Source: CAWBCR01 sp963787375
Lineage (GTDB): Bacteria; Chloroflexota; Anaerolineae; Aggregatilineales; UBA3940
NCBI GenBank assembly: GCA_963787375.1
Contig: CAWBCR010000017.1
Span: 620,001 to 684,000, forward strand
Reading direction: 5' to 3'
Length of the DNA: 64,000 bases
Shown here: piece by piece, positions 47,403 through 55,539 of the stretch
How positions within the stretch are numbered: position 1 is the first letter of the stretch
How the letters are laid out: every line of letters starts with the position of its first letter
The notes under the pieces: generated by a model
Databases searched by the model: none
What the model was told of the DNA's origin: nothing
Seen by the model: the letters and a program-made list of their open reading frames with translations, nothing else
Program-made: the position numbers and the translations under genes

Positions 47403-47428
47403 CGTCTGTCCTTTCCTGGCTGGCGGCG

Positions 47429-48241
47429 TTAGCGCCCGGTCACACGGGCAAAAAACGCGAGCAGGCGCTGTGTGAGGTCGCTCGCGTCGGCCCCCTCAAA
47501 GATGTAGGTCCCGTGCAGGCTGCTGCCCTCGTAGATCCACACGCTGGCATCGCTGGCGGTGGCCTGTGCGGCCATGTCCTCGACCTGCTGGGTCATATCG
47601 GTGCGCGCGCCGATCCACAGCGTGGGCATCGTCAGCGCGGCAAGCTGTTCGTCGCTGATCTCCAGGCCGTCAAACGAGCGGGCGCTGGATATAACCGCCA
47701 GCCCCTCGACCGGCTCGCCGCCGGCAGCGACGATGATCGCTGCCATGCCCCCCTGCGCGGCACCTGCCAGCACTATACGCCCGGCATCCTGTTCCCGCAA
47801 GAAGGCTATCGCCGCGGTGAGGTCCTGCGGGGCGGCGCTCAGATCGCGCGCGCCCTCCGACGTGCCGTAGCCGCGAAAATCGAAGGCCAGCGCGCGGTAA
47901 CCCTGCGCGGCAGCCTCCTCGGCGAAGGGATACCACGCCTCCTGCTCGCCGGGGTGCATCGGGGCCAGCACCACGCCGACCTCGCCGTGCCCGAACATGC
48001 GCCCGCTGAGCGTGACGCCGTCCGCCGTCTGGAAGGTCACGTCCCACGGCCCATCGCCGGGGTACGGCTCCGACGGCGTGGGCGTGGCCGGTTGTGCGGT
48101 AGGCTCGGAGGTGGATGACACGGACAGGGAGGTCGGCTGCCCCGTCACAGTCAGGGCTGCCGGCGTGGATGAACCGGCGCAGCCCGACAGGAACGCAAGC
48201 GCGATGAGTCCGCTGAGGACAAACGGTTGTCGCTGCCGCAT
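47429..48241 (-). CDS. Alpha/beta-hydrolase-like lipoprotein, nucleophile missing
   Basis: 270 aa. Signal peptide with lipobox LSGC (Cys 21), a Thr/Ser/Pro linker to ~60, then an alpha/beta-hydrolase fold: VVLAPMHPGEQEAW, ALAFDFRGYGTSEG and IVLAGAAQGGMAA. The nucleophile elbow should be G-x-S-x-G; here it is G160-A-A162-Q-G164, so Ser is replaced by Ala. The late segment SSLHGTYIF keeps the His. Either the protein is non-catalytic or uses another residue. It follows the 144-aa gene by six bases on the minus strand. Confidence 0.85.
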   Translation of the reverse strand: MRQRQPFVLSGLIALAFLSGCAGSSTPAALTVTGQPTSLSVSSTSEPTAQPATPTPSEPYPGDGPWDVTFQTADGVTLSGRMFGHGEVGVVLAPMHPGEQEAWYPFAEEAAAQGYRALAFDFRGYGTSEGARDLSAAPQDLTAAIAFLREQDAGRIVLAGAAQGGMAAIIVAAGGEPVEGLAVISSARSFDGLEISDEQLAALTMPTLWIGARTDMTQQVEDMAAQATASDASVWIYEGSSLHGTYIFEGADASDLTQRLLAFFARVTGR

Positions 48242-48247
48242 GAGCGG

Positions 48248-48682
48248 TTAGTGTTCCTCTTTCTTGCCGTTTTCGTGGATCAGGCGCTCGTAGGCCCCCT
48301 GCCACAGGCTGGCCTTGCGGGTGAACTTGGCGATGCGGACTTCGTCAAAGTGTGGCAGCAGGGGGATCAGCGTGGCAGGCAGTTGATCCCAGTTGTCGTT
48401 GAGGACGATCTGGTGCAGATCATGGCTGGCCTTACTGACCCATCCCCAGCGCAGGCGGAACTGCTCGGCCTTGACCCAGTAGTCGCGTTTTTCCCACGCG
48501 CCCACCGACTCGTCAATGCCGGCGTCGATCTGGCGGAAACAGTAAACCAGCAGGGCCGTCATGTCGCGCGCTTCGTCGTCAAGGTCCTGCTTCTGGCTCA
48601 GGCGGCGGATGACTTCGGCAGCCGTTCGCATCAACTGATTGCGCAGTTTTCCGGGGCTGTCAATGTTTACGACGCGGCTCAT
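48248..48682 (-). CDS. Conserved hypothetical helical protein
   Basis: 144 aa, all-alpha in character, with conserved-looking aromatic residues (WEKRDYWVKAEQFRLRWGW) and no Cys pair or signal. Unknown family. GGAGAG precedes the ATG at 48682. It sits between the hydrolase-like lipoprotein and a DinB-like gene, all on the minus strand. Confidence 0.75.
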   Translation of the reverse strand: MSRVVNIDSPGKLRNQLMRTAAEVIRRLSQKQDLDDEARDMTALLVYCFRQIDAGIDESVGAWEKRDYWVKAEQFRLRWGWVSKASHDLHQIVLNDNWDQLPATLIPLLPHFDEVRIAKFTRKASLWQGAYERLIHENGKKEEH

Positions 48683-48715
48683 AGACTCTCCAGGTGATCT
48701 TCAGGCTGGGCGAAA

Positions 48716-49196
48716 TCAGAAGCCCTGCACATCTCGCCAGGCGCGGATTTCCTCGGCGTGCTCCCGTTCGTGGAGGGTATCCATTCTCCTCGACGAGGTA
48801 CCACAGCGGCTCGCCTTCCATCCAGTGAAATTTGCGATTGTCGGTCAGTGTCTTCTCGTCGGTATCCGCGACCATGCGCGCCAGCATGCGATGCACCCCT
48901 TCCAGGTCGGCCCGGATTGCTTCGAGGGGCCGCCGCACACTGACGTGATATTGCTCCTCGTTCCACTCGTCGATGTCGTCGATGCGGACGATATCGGGCA
49001 CGCGCTTGTTCTGGATCTGGTTGAAGGCCGTCACCAGTTCGGATTGCCAGGCCGCAATGTGCGCCAGCACGTCTTTAACCGACCAGACGCCGACAGCTCC
49101 CGCCATACGCATCTGCTCGGGTGACAGCCCGTCAAGGGCCGCTAAAAGCTCGGCTTGCGCCGATTCCAGTTCGTTGAGAAGCTCTGCTTTCCGCAC
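48716..49196 (-). pseudogene. DinB/ClbS-type protein, frameshifted near the 3' end
   Basis: The frame from the GTG at 49196 reads VRKAELLNELESAQAELL and contains WSVKDVLAHIAAWQSELV (first metal His) and GEPLWYLVEENGY. Then (bases ~48770-48780) the frame moves by one: the alternate frame reads HEREHAEEIRAWRDVQGF, an expected DinB ending, and stops at 48716-48718. The intact product would be ~160 aa. A one-base insertion or sequence error near CCTCC explains it. It is a second family member in addition to 12255-12743. The GTG start has no strong Shine-Dalgarno. Confidence 0.8.
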
Positions 49197-49331
49197 GTGT
49201 CCGATGATAGCCTGATGACACAGGCACGTCAAGCGGCAGAAACGCGAAAGCCCGGTCAGCCGTAGGTCGCTGCCGCGCCCTGCCTCTCCTGCCCCTGCAC
49301 CAACGTTTTTGTAACCGCACACTTACCGGTT

Positions 49332-49360
49332 ATTTCCCTGATTACAAGCTGTGCTATAAT
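49332..49360 (+). promoter_or_regulatory. Promoter of the parA operon
   Basis: Perfect TATAAT (49355-49360), with a weak -35 (ATTTCC or TTTCCC) at 16-17 bases upstream. The start is ~30 bases before the TTG of parA; AGGGGG lies six bases before that TTG. Confidence 0.6.
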
Positions 49361-49401
49361 GCGGGCATCCTGTCTTTGCTTCTGTTTTCAGGGGGACCCA
49401 T

Positions 49402-50169
49402 TTGACCCGCACAATCGTGGTCGCCAACCAGAAGGGCGGCGTGGGGAAGACGACGACGGTCGCCAACCTGGGCGCGGCGCTCGAAGCGCTGGGCCATCGC
49501 GTGCTGATGATCGACATCGACCCGCAGGCCGCGCTGACGGCGACCTTTGGCATCGACCCCTACAGCCTGCCCAACAGCATGTACTCGGTCCTGATGAACG
49601 ACAACATGCTGCTGTCCCGCATCCTGCGCCCCGCCGGCGATGCCAAAGACCTGGCCCTCGCCCCGGCCAGCATCGACCTAGCCGCAGCCGAGGTGCAGCT
49701 AGCCAAGATCTCCGGCAGGGCCCGGCGGCTTGAGACGGTGATTGCCCGCAACCGCGTGCCGTTCGACTTCATCCTGATCGATACGCCGCCCAGCCTGGGC
49801 GTGCTGACGCTCAACGGGCTGGTTGCCGCCGACGAAGTGCTGGTGCCGGTGCAGTGCCATTACCTCGCGATGCGCGGCGTGAGGGCGCTGATGGAGACCA
49901 TCTGGCGCGTCAAGCGCAAGCTGAACCCCAGATTGCGGTTACTGGGCTTGCTCCCTACAATGTATGACTCAGAGGGACGGCATGCCGCACAGGTCGTCGA
50001 GGAGCTTCGGTCGGTGTTCAAGACCAAGGTGTTTGATATTGTGGTCAAGAGCAGCGTCATGTTTGCCGAAGCGCCGGTCGCGCAGAAAGCGCTGGTCGAT
50101 TTCGCCCCTGATCACGAAGGCGCGGTTGCATATCGCACATTAGCGGAGGAAATAGCGCATGGCGGATAA
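49402..50169 (+). CDS. parA: ParA-family ATPase (Soj-like)
   Basis: 255 aa, Walker-type ATPase of the ParA/MinD superfamily. The deviant Walker A is VANQKGGVGKTTT (11-19 core), Walker A' is VLMIDIDPQAALTATFG, and Walker B is FILIDTPPSLGVLTLNGL. It starts at a TTG with AGGGGG upstream. No parB or parS-like site is adjacent; the next gene overlaps it by 11 bases and encodes a large membrane protein, so this ParA probably positions a membrane or cytoskeletal cargo rather than the chromosome. Confidence 0.93.
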   Translation: MTRTIVVANQKGGVGKTTTVANLGAALEALGHRVLMIDIDPQAALTATFGIDPYSLPNSMYSVLMNDNMLLSRILRPAGDAKDLALAPASIDLAAAEVQLAKISGRARRLETVIARNRVPFDFILIDTPPSLGVLTLNGLVAADEVLVPVQCHYLAMRGVRALMETIWRVKRKLNPRLRLLGLLPTMYDSEGRHAAQVVEELRSVFKTKVFDIVVKSSVMFAEAPVAQKALVDFAPDHEGAVAYRTLAEEIAHGG

Positions 50170-51805
50170 CACCGAGAATCCACAGTCTGAAGAGGGGCAG
50201 GACGCCGCCGAGAACGCCCAGCCGGAAGACGCCGCATCGCTCAAGGGTAAAGGCTGGGATATCCTGGTCGGGGGGGAAGAGAATGCTGCGTCGATGGGCG
50301 GTGCAGACCCGTTTGATGACAGCACGCCCGAAGACCATGAGGCCGACTCGATCCTGGGAGGGGCCGCTGCATCGGCAGCAGGGCCCGGTACGCAGGGTGT
50401 TCCGGGCGGTGAGGCCTTCTGGGATCGCGGGCGTGGCTCGGAAGCGACGGGCGCGGTGCCCACTGAGACCGACCAGACGGTCGAGGCCCCTCCGCGCGAC
50501 CTGACCCCCGAAGAGCTTGGCGCGGCTGCGCCTGCGTCTCCCGCCGCCGGCCCGCAGCCCGTAACGCCTCCTCCGTCGGGCGCACCGGCGGCGATGCCGG
50601 CCGTTTCCTTTGATGAGTTAACCGCTCCGCCTGCCGCCGCCAGTGGTGAGGCCGCGCCGGCTGGCGCGCTTCCCTCAGAAGGCGAGGCGATTCCTGTTGG
50701 TGAAGGGATGCCTATGTCCACCGTCGATATGGGCTCCGGGCCCGTGCCGGATGCCGAAGCAGATGTTCCGTTTGGCGGGGCCGCTGACAGCGCCACGCCG
50801 TTTGGGTCGGATGCCGGCGCCGCGCCGTTTGGCGCGACCGACAGCGAAGCGGCTCCCTTTGGCGGGGCCGTGCCGCCGGCTGCTGTACCGGCAATCGACG
50901 CAGGGGTTCCCGGCATGGCCGTCGACGGGCCGGGCAGCCAATCGGCGATCCTGGCTGCTGCCTCAGTCGGCGCGGCGGGCACGCGCATCTATGACCCGTT
51001 CGCCGGTTCCGGCAGTGATGACGAATCGCTGATCGACACCGCCAACGAGCTGTCCGCCGACAAGGCCCTCGAAGGTCAGCTCGTCACCAAAGAACGGGTC
51101 GATGCCCTGTGGGATGAGATCGACCAGACCTACGATCTGGTGATCAACGACGTGCGCGGCTATTTCAAGACGACCGAACACTCGATCCGCGACCTGAAGA
51201 GGGCGCGGGAGCTGCTGCTTTCCGGCCTCGACAATTTCGACAACGCCGAAGAGCTGGTGAAACTGGTCAAGGCGCGGCTGCGACTGGAGGAAAAGATCCG
51301 CCAGTGGTCGGCGACACGCGGTGTGTGGCTGACTGTCTACCTGTTGGTGTGGCTGCTGCTGCTGTCGGTGTCTTCGCTGATGACCAATCGCGCACAGTTG
51401 GTTGCCGCGCAGTTGGTGCCCACCTGGCTGGCGGCGACGATCCTGCCGGGCCTGTTCGGTGGTCTGGGCGGCATTGTCGGCGCGCTGTGGGTGCTGGTCA
51501 AGCACATCGCCCGCGACCGCGACTTCGATCCGATCCATACGCTGTGGTATGTTACCAACCCATTCCTGGGCATCGCACTGGGCGTGATCACGTACTTTCT
51601 GTTGCAGGTGTCGGGCAACATGCTGGGCACAACCGACCTGACCACCTCAGCCTCCGGCGCATTCGCTGTGTATGCGCTGTCGGTCATCGTGGGCTTTAAC
51701 CAGAACGTGCTGTGGGCCCTGGTCGACCGGGTCATCAAGGCTATCGTCCCGCCGTCAGACAGCACCGGGGCTGGCGAGCAGATGTCGGGCCAGCCTCAGC
51801 AGTAG
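50159..51805 (+). CDS. ParA-linked membrane protein with low-complexity region
   Basis: 548 aa. Residues 1-280 are acidic, Ala/Pro/Gly-rich and probably disordered, including several PFG units (PFGGAADSATPFG, PFGATDSEAAPFGGA). Residues ~300-380 form a helical, charged domain (DALWDEIDQTYDLVIND ... RARELLLSGLDNFDN). The C-terminal ~170 residues hold about four transmembrane helices. It overlaps parA by 11 bases, so synthesis is coupled. I do not recognise the family. A scaffold or cargo adaptor for the ParA is inferred from context only. Confidence 0.85.
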   Translation: MADNTENPQSEEGQDAAENAQPEDAASLKGKGWDILVGGEENAASMGGADPFDDSTPEDHEADSILGGAAASAAGPGTQGVPGGEAFWDRGRGSEATGAVPTETDQTVEAPPRDLTPEELGAAAPASPAAGPQPVTPPPSGAPAAMPAVSFDELTAPPAAASGEAAPAGALPSEGEAIPVGEGMPMSTVDMGSGPVPDAEADVPFGGAADSATPFGSDAGAAPFGATDSEAAPFGGAVPPAAVPAIDAGVPGMAVDGPGSQSAILAAASVGAAGTRIYDPFAGSGSDDESLIDTANELSADKALEGQLVTKERVDALWDEIDQTYDLVINDVRGYFKTTEHSIRDLKRARELLLSGLDNFDNAEELVKLVKARLRLEEKIRQWSATRGVWLTVYLLVWLLLLSVSSLMTNRAQLVAAQLVPTWLAATILPGLFGGLGGIVGALWVLVKHIARDRDFDPIHTLWYVTNPFLGIALGVITYFLLQVSGNMLGTTDLTTSASGAFAVYALSVIVGFNQNVLWALVDRVIKAIVPPSDSTGAGEQMSGQPQQ

Positions 51806-51836
51806 CGCGGAGGCTTCGCCCATCGGATTGGTGAGG

Positions 51837-53151
51837 ATGTACAAACGGTCGCTGTGGCGAGCATGGATTGGCGCCATGCTGCTCGGCGCGGCGCTGTGTG
51901 CCGCGCTGGCAGCGCCATATCCCGGAGTCTCCGCGCGTCCTGCGTTGGCCGCGCAGGTCGATACCCCTACTCTGCCGTCGCCGCCCGCAGGCGGCGGCGT
52001 GGTCATCGTCAACGTGCTGAATGTGCACTTCGCGCCGAACGCGGATTCGCCCCGGGTCCGCATCCTCCTTTATGGTGAGAGCTGTCTTCCCCACCGGGCG
52101 CAGCGCTGATAGCGAGTGGGTTTTCGCCGAAGTGCATGGCGTCAAAGGCTGGGTGTGGGTGCCGGCAGTGCTCTGGGATCCGGATCTGAGCATTGATGCG
52201 CTGCCGGTCGTCTCGGAGGAGCTGACACCCGGCGCGGACCTCACCGAGACAGCCGCCGCCAGCGCGTTCCCATCGTCCACCCCCACGCAGGCGCTCACCC
52301 CGACCCCCGGCCCGACGACGACCCCCGCGCCGGCCACGCTTGTTCCGACGCAGACACAGCAGCCCACACCTGCTCCGACACAGATTCAGCCATCCACGTC
52401 TGCGTCCACGGCGACGGGCACGCTGCAGCCGGCTGCTGTCGTCCCTGTGCCGAGCGTCACACCGCAGCCCGCGCCGACGCAGGCAGCCGGTCCGCAGGGC
52501 CCGCCGCTGATTGCCCCGCTCTCCGGATGGCGCGGCTTGCTGACAATCGTTGTGGGGGTGCTGGTGCTGCTGATCGCGCTGTACGCATGGCGCGCGCTGA
52601 GCAGCCGCCGCGAGCTATATCGCTATGTTGACGGGTCGCCACTGAAGAAGTGCCCCATCTGCCAGACCGGTAACCTCATCCTGGACGAGCATGTCCAGCG
52701 CACGCTGGGTCTGCCGGTGGTCCGCCGCACCATTCGCTGCGACACGTGCCGCTCGGTCCTGCGCCAGGTGCGTCCGGGGATGTGGCGCTATTCCATCGAC
52801 CCGTTTGTCAACGAGCAGTTGGCGCAGGATTACAGCGGCAAGGTCTTCGCCGACAACCGTCTGGACGAGTTCGCGCGTGCGGCACAGGCCTTCGAGCCGC
52901 AGCATACCACCGGCACGCTGCGCCCATCGAGCGAGACGCCGGAATTCCAGGCCGTTGTCGAGCACCTCGATGAGCTTGAGGCCGAAGTGCTGGCCGCGGG
53001 AGAGCAGGCCGATGCTGAGGCGCTGGCCGCCGAGCAGGCCGAGGCTGAGGCGCTGGCCGCCGAACAGGCCGCCGCCGAAGCTGCTGAACAAAACGCCCCG
53101 GCAGAGGATGATCCCCCTGCCGAGGCGGAAGCGCCGGACGGCGCTGCGTAA
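51837..53151 (+). pseudogene. SH3-like/zinc-ribbon membrane protein, frameshifted
   Basis: The first part (from ATG 51837) has a signal peptide and starts an SH3-like domain (VIVNVLNVHFAPNADSPRVR). Near base 52078 one extra base in GGTGAGAGC shifts the frame: the next frame continues with AVFPTGRSADSEWVFAEVHG and WVWVPAVL, the expected rest of the SH3 fold. The downstream chain has a Thr/Pro linker, one transmembrane helix (LLTIVVGVLVLLIALYAW), a zinc ribbon (CPICQ ... CDTC) and an Ala/Glu repeat tail. The complete product is ~437 aa. It lies 31 bases after the ParA-linked gene, in the same operon. Confidence 0.82.
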
Positions 53152-53161
53152 GGCCGCGTGT

Positions 53162-54451
53162 CTAGTCTTCTGCGATGCGCTCGATCTTCGCTCCCAGGCT
53201 GCGCAGTTTGGTGTCCACGTTCTCGTAGCCCCGGTCGATCTGGGCCACGTTGCGGATCACCGTGGTGCTTTCTGCGCATAGCGCCGCCAGCAGCAGCGAC
53301 ATCCCGGCGCGGATGTCGGGGCTGCTGATGCGCTCGACCTCGCCATGCAGCCCGCTGGGCCCCTGGATCAGGCAGCGGTGCGGGTCGCACAGCACCACCC
53401 GCGCCCCCATGTAGATCAGCTTGTCGACGAAGAAGAAGCGGTTCTCATACATCCATTCGTGGAACAGCACCGTGCCGTCGGCTTGAGTGGCCAGCACCAG
53501 CGCGATGCTCAACAGGTCGCTGGGGAAGGCCGGCCATGGCTGGGCCTTGATCTCCGGGATCTGCCCGCCCAGATCCGATACCACTTTTAGCGGCTGGTAC
53601 TCCGGCACGATCACGTCTTCGCCTTCGACCTCCCAGTGGACGCCCAGCCGGTTGAAGACCTGCGCGATCATCGGCAGGTGCTGCGGTGAGGCGTTCTTGA
53701 TCCGCACCCGTCCGTGCGTCACCGCCGCCGCCCCGATGAAGCTGCCCACCTCGATGTAATCCGCGCCGACGGTGAATTCGCCGCCGTGCAGCCGGTCCAC
53801 ACCGTGGATGGTCAGCACGTTCGACCCGATGCCTTCGATCTGCCCGCCGAGCGAGTTCAGAAACGTGCACAGGTCCTGGATGTGCGGCTCTGAGGCGGCG
53901 TTGCGCAGGATGGTCGTGCCTTTCGCCATGCAGGCGGCCATGATCGTGTTCTCGGTCGCGGTGACGCTGGCCTCGTCGAGCAGGATGTCCGCGCCCTGAA
54001 GCCCTTTGGTCGAGAAGACAAAGCTGCCGTTCATCTCAACCTCGGTGCCCAGCGCTTTCAGCGCCAGCACGTGCGTGTCGACCCGGCGGCGTCCGATGAC
54101 GTCCCCACCCGGCGGCGGCAGCTCAAGCCGGCCCAGGCGGGCCAGCAGCGGCCCGGCCAGCACGATGCTGGCCCGGATGCGCGAGGCCAGCCGCTGGTCG
54201 ACGACGTGCGTGGTGATCTCTTTGGCGTGCACGCGCCAGCTTCCGCTGTCGACCTGCTCCACCTCGACACCCAGCAGCCTGATCAGCTCGATCATGGTGC
54301 GCACGTCGGCGATGTCCGGTACGTTGTGCAGGACGATGGGCTCCTCGGTCATCAGGCAGGCAGGCAGCAGCTTCAGCGCCGCGTTCTTGTTTCCGCTCGC
54401 CGTGATGGTCCCGTTGAGAGGAACTTTGCCCTGGATGACAAATCGGTCCAT
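53162..54451 (-). CDS. murA: UDP-N-acetylglucosamine 1-carboxyvinyltransferase (MurA)
   Basis: 429 aa, first committed step of peptidoglycan synthesis (PEP + UDP-GlcNAc). GNKNAALKLLPACLM is the N-terminal signature, and the active-site loop reads LPPPGGDVIGRRRVD. The usual catalytic cysteine (E. coli Cys115 in PGGC) is Asp117 here, the change that gives intrinsic fosfomycin resistance in mycobacteria and Chlamydia. AAGGAAAG precedes the ATG at 54451. It converges on the ParA operon and follows the SAM hydrolase gene. Confidence 0.95.
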   Translation of the reverse strand: MDRFVIQGKVPLNGTITASGNKNAALKLLPACLMTEEPIVLHNVPDIADVRTMIELIRLLGVEVEQVDSGSWRVHAKEITTHVVDQRLASRIRASIVLAGPLLARLGRLELPPPGGDVIGRRRVDTHVLALKALGTEVEMNGSFVFSTKGLQGADILLDEASVTATENTIMAACMAKGTTILRNAASEPHIQDLCTFLNSLGGQIEGIGSNVLTIHGVDRLHGGEFTVGADYIEVGSFIGAAAVTHGRVRIKNASPQHLPMIAQVFNRLGVHWEVEGEDVIVPEYQPLKVVSDLGGQIPEIKAQPWPAFPSDLLSIALVLATQADGTVLFHEWMYENRFFFVDKLIYMGARVVLCDPHRCLIQGPSGLHGEVERISSPDIRAGMSLLLAALCAESTTVIRNVAQIDRGYENVDTKLRSLGAKIERIAED

Positions 54452-54496
54452 GAGCTTTCCTTTTGGCAGACAGATGAGCAGTGGTGGTGAGGGCCT

Positions 54497-55351
54497 TCAG
54501 GGTTTCAGTACCAGCGATACCTGTTCTCCGGTGGTGATCGCCAGCTTGTCAGCTGCGCTTCCCTGGTTGACGGCGATCTCAAGCTCGCCGTTGCTGCCGA
54601 CCAGCGCCAGCGGCTGCCCGATGGACACTCCGTGGTACATCTGGTGCAGGCCAACCAGCGAGTGCCAGCCAAACGTGACGCGCGCCGTGGTGGCGTCGAT
54701 GCGCAGCGGCGTGTCCGTTTTTTGGTCGGGGTTCAGCGGGTGAAGCTCAAGCGTGTCGTCGCCGACCCAGCGCAGCCGGCTGATATTTGTGACCACGTTG
54801 CCGAAGCGGTCGACGCGGGTGACCTCGCCGCGCACGACGCTGGGCATGATCTCCAGCGGCGGCAGCGCCAGCAGGACCGGGTCGTTGATCTGCGGACCCA
54901 GCCTGGTCAGCGGTACCCCACACGCCAGATGTGCCGCCGCGGGGCTGAAGATGTCGCGTCCGTGGAAGGTGTGGCTGGGGTCCGGCAGCCAGTATTCCGG
55001 GTTGTTTAGCTCGACGGTGGTTGACGACGGCTCCTCCATCCGGACGTGAGTCAGCACGCCATTGTCGGGCGCGACAAACCGCCCGTGCGCCGTCTCCATC
55101 GCGATGGCCCGCCGTTTGCTGCCCACCCCGGGGTCGACGACGACCAGGTGCACCGCGTGATCCGGGAAGTAACGATAGACGTTAAGCAGGGTTAATGCTG
55201 CTAGTTGAATGTCCTGGGGCCGAATCTGGTGCGTGATGTCGACCAGTGTCGCGTCCGGCGCGATGTTCAGCATGACGCCTTTCATCGTGCCAACGTAGCT
55301 GTCGTGTTCACCGAAGTCGGTCAATAATGTGATCAGGGGGCGTGTCGTCAT
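54497..55351 (-). CDS. SAM hydroxide adenosyltransferase (DUF62 family)
   Basis: 284 aa. Family members convert S-adenosylmethionine plus hydroxide to adenosine and methionine; halogenase relatives are distant. Motifs: LITLLTDFGEHDSYVGTMKG (Asp near the active site), VDITHQI, HLVVVDPGVGSKRRAI, PDNGVL and HGRDIFSPAAAHLA. The start ATG at 55351 is six bases after a minus-strand TACAAT, so a leaderless transcript is likely; an upstream in-frame GTG/ATG lacks a site. It sits between murA and rpsA. Confidence 0.92.
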   Translation of the reverse strand: MTTRPLITLLTDFGEHDSYVGTMKGVMLNIAPDATLVDITHQIRPQDIQLAALTLLNVYRYFPDHAVHLVVVDPGVGSKRRAIAMETAHGRFVAPDNGVLTHVRMEEPSSTTVELNNPEYWLPDPSHTFHGRDIFSPAAAHLACGVPLTRLGPQINDPVLLALPPLEIMPSVVRGEVTRVDRFGNVVTNISRLRWVGDDTLELHPLNPDQKTDTPLRIDATTARVTFGWHSLVGLHQMYHGVSIGQPLALVGSNGELEIAVNQGSAADKLAITTGEQVSLVLKP

Positions 55352-55357
55352 GCCAGC

Positions 55358-55363
55358 ATTGTA
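55358..55363 (-). promoter_or_regulatory. -10 box six bases before the DUF62 ATG
   Basis: Minus strand TACAAT, GCTGGC, ATG. Same leaderless arrangement as yjjX, tsaE and mpg. Confidence 0.5.
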
Positions 55364-55499
55364 CCGTGAGGGTCGGATGAGCCGCAACATGCGTGGGCAG
55401 CGCCATGCCCTCCCGGCCTGTTGGACAGCGCTTCGCGGGTGTGCGTCGGGGGGACTATCACGCAGGTATTTTCCAGTGGTGTTTTGACCGATGGGCAGT

Positions 55500-55505
55500 T
55501 ATAAT
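55500..55505 (+). promoter_or_regulatory. -10 box of rpsA
   Basis: Perfect TATAAT 35 bases before the rpsA ATG at 55540, which has AGGAG upstream. No good -35. Confidence 0.5.
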
Positions 55506-55539
55506 AGTCCAGACCCCGCAAAAACTAATAGGAGTCCGC

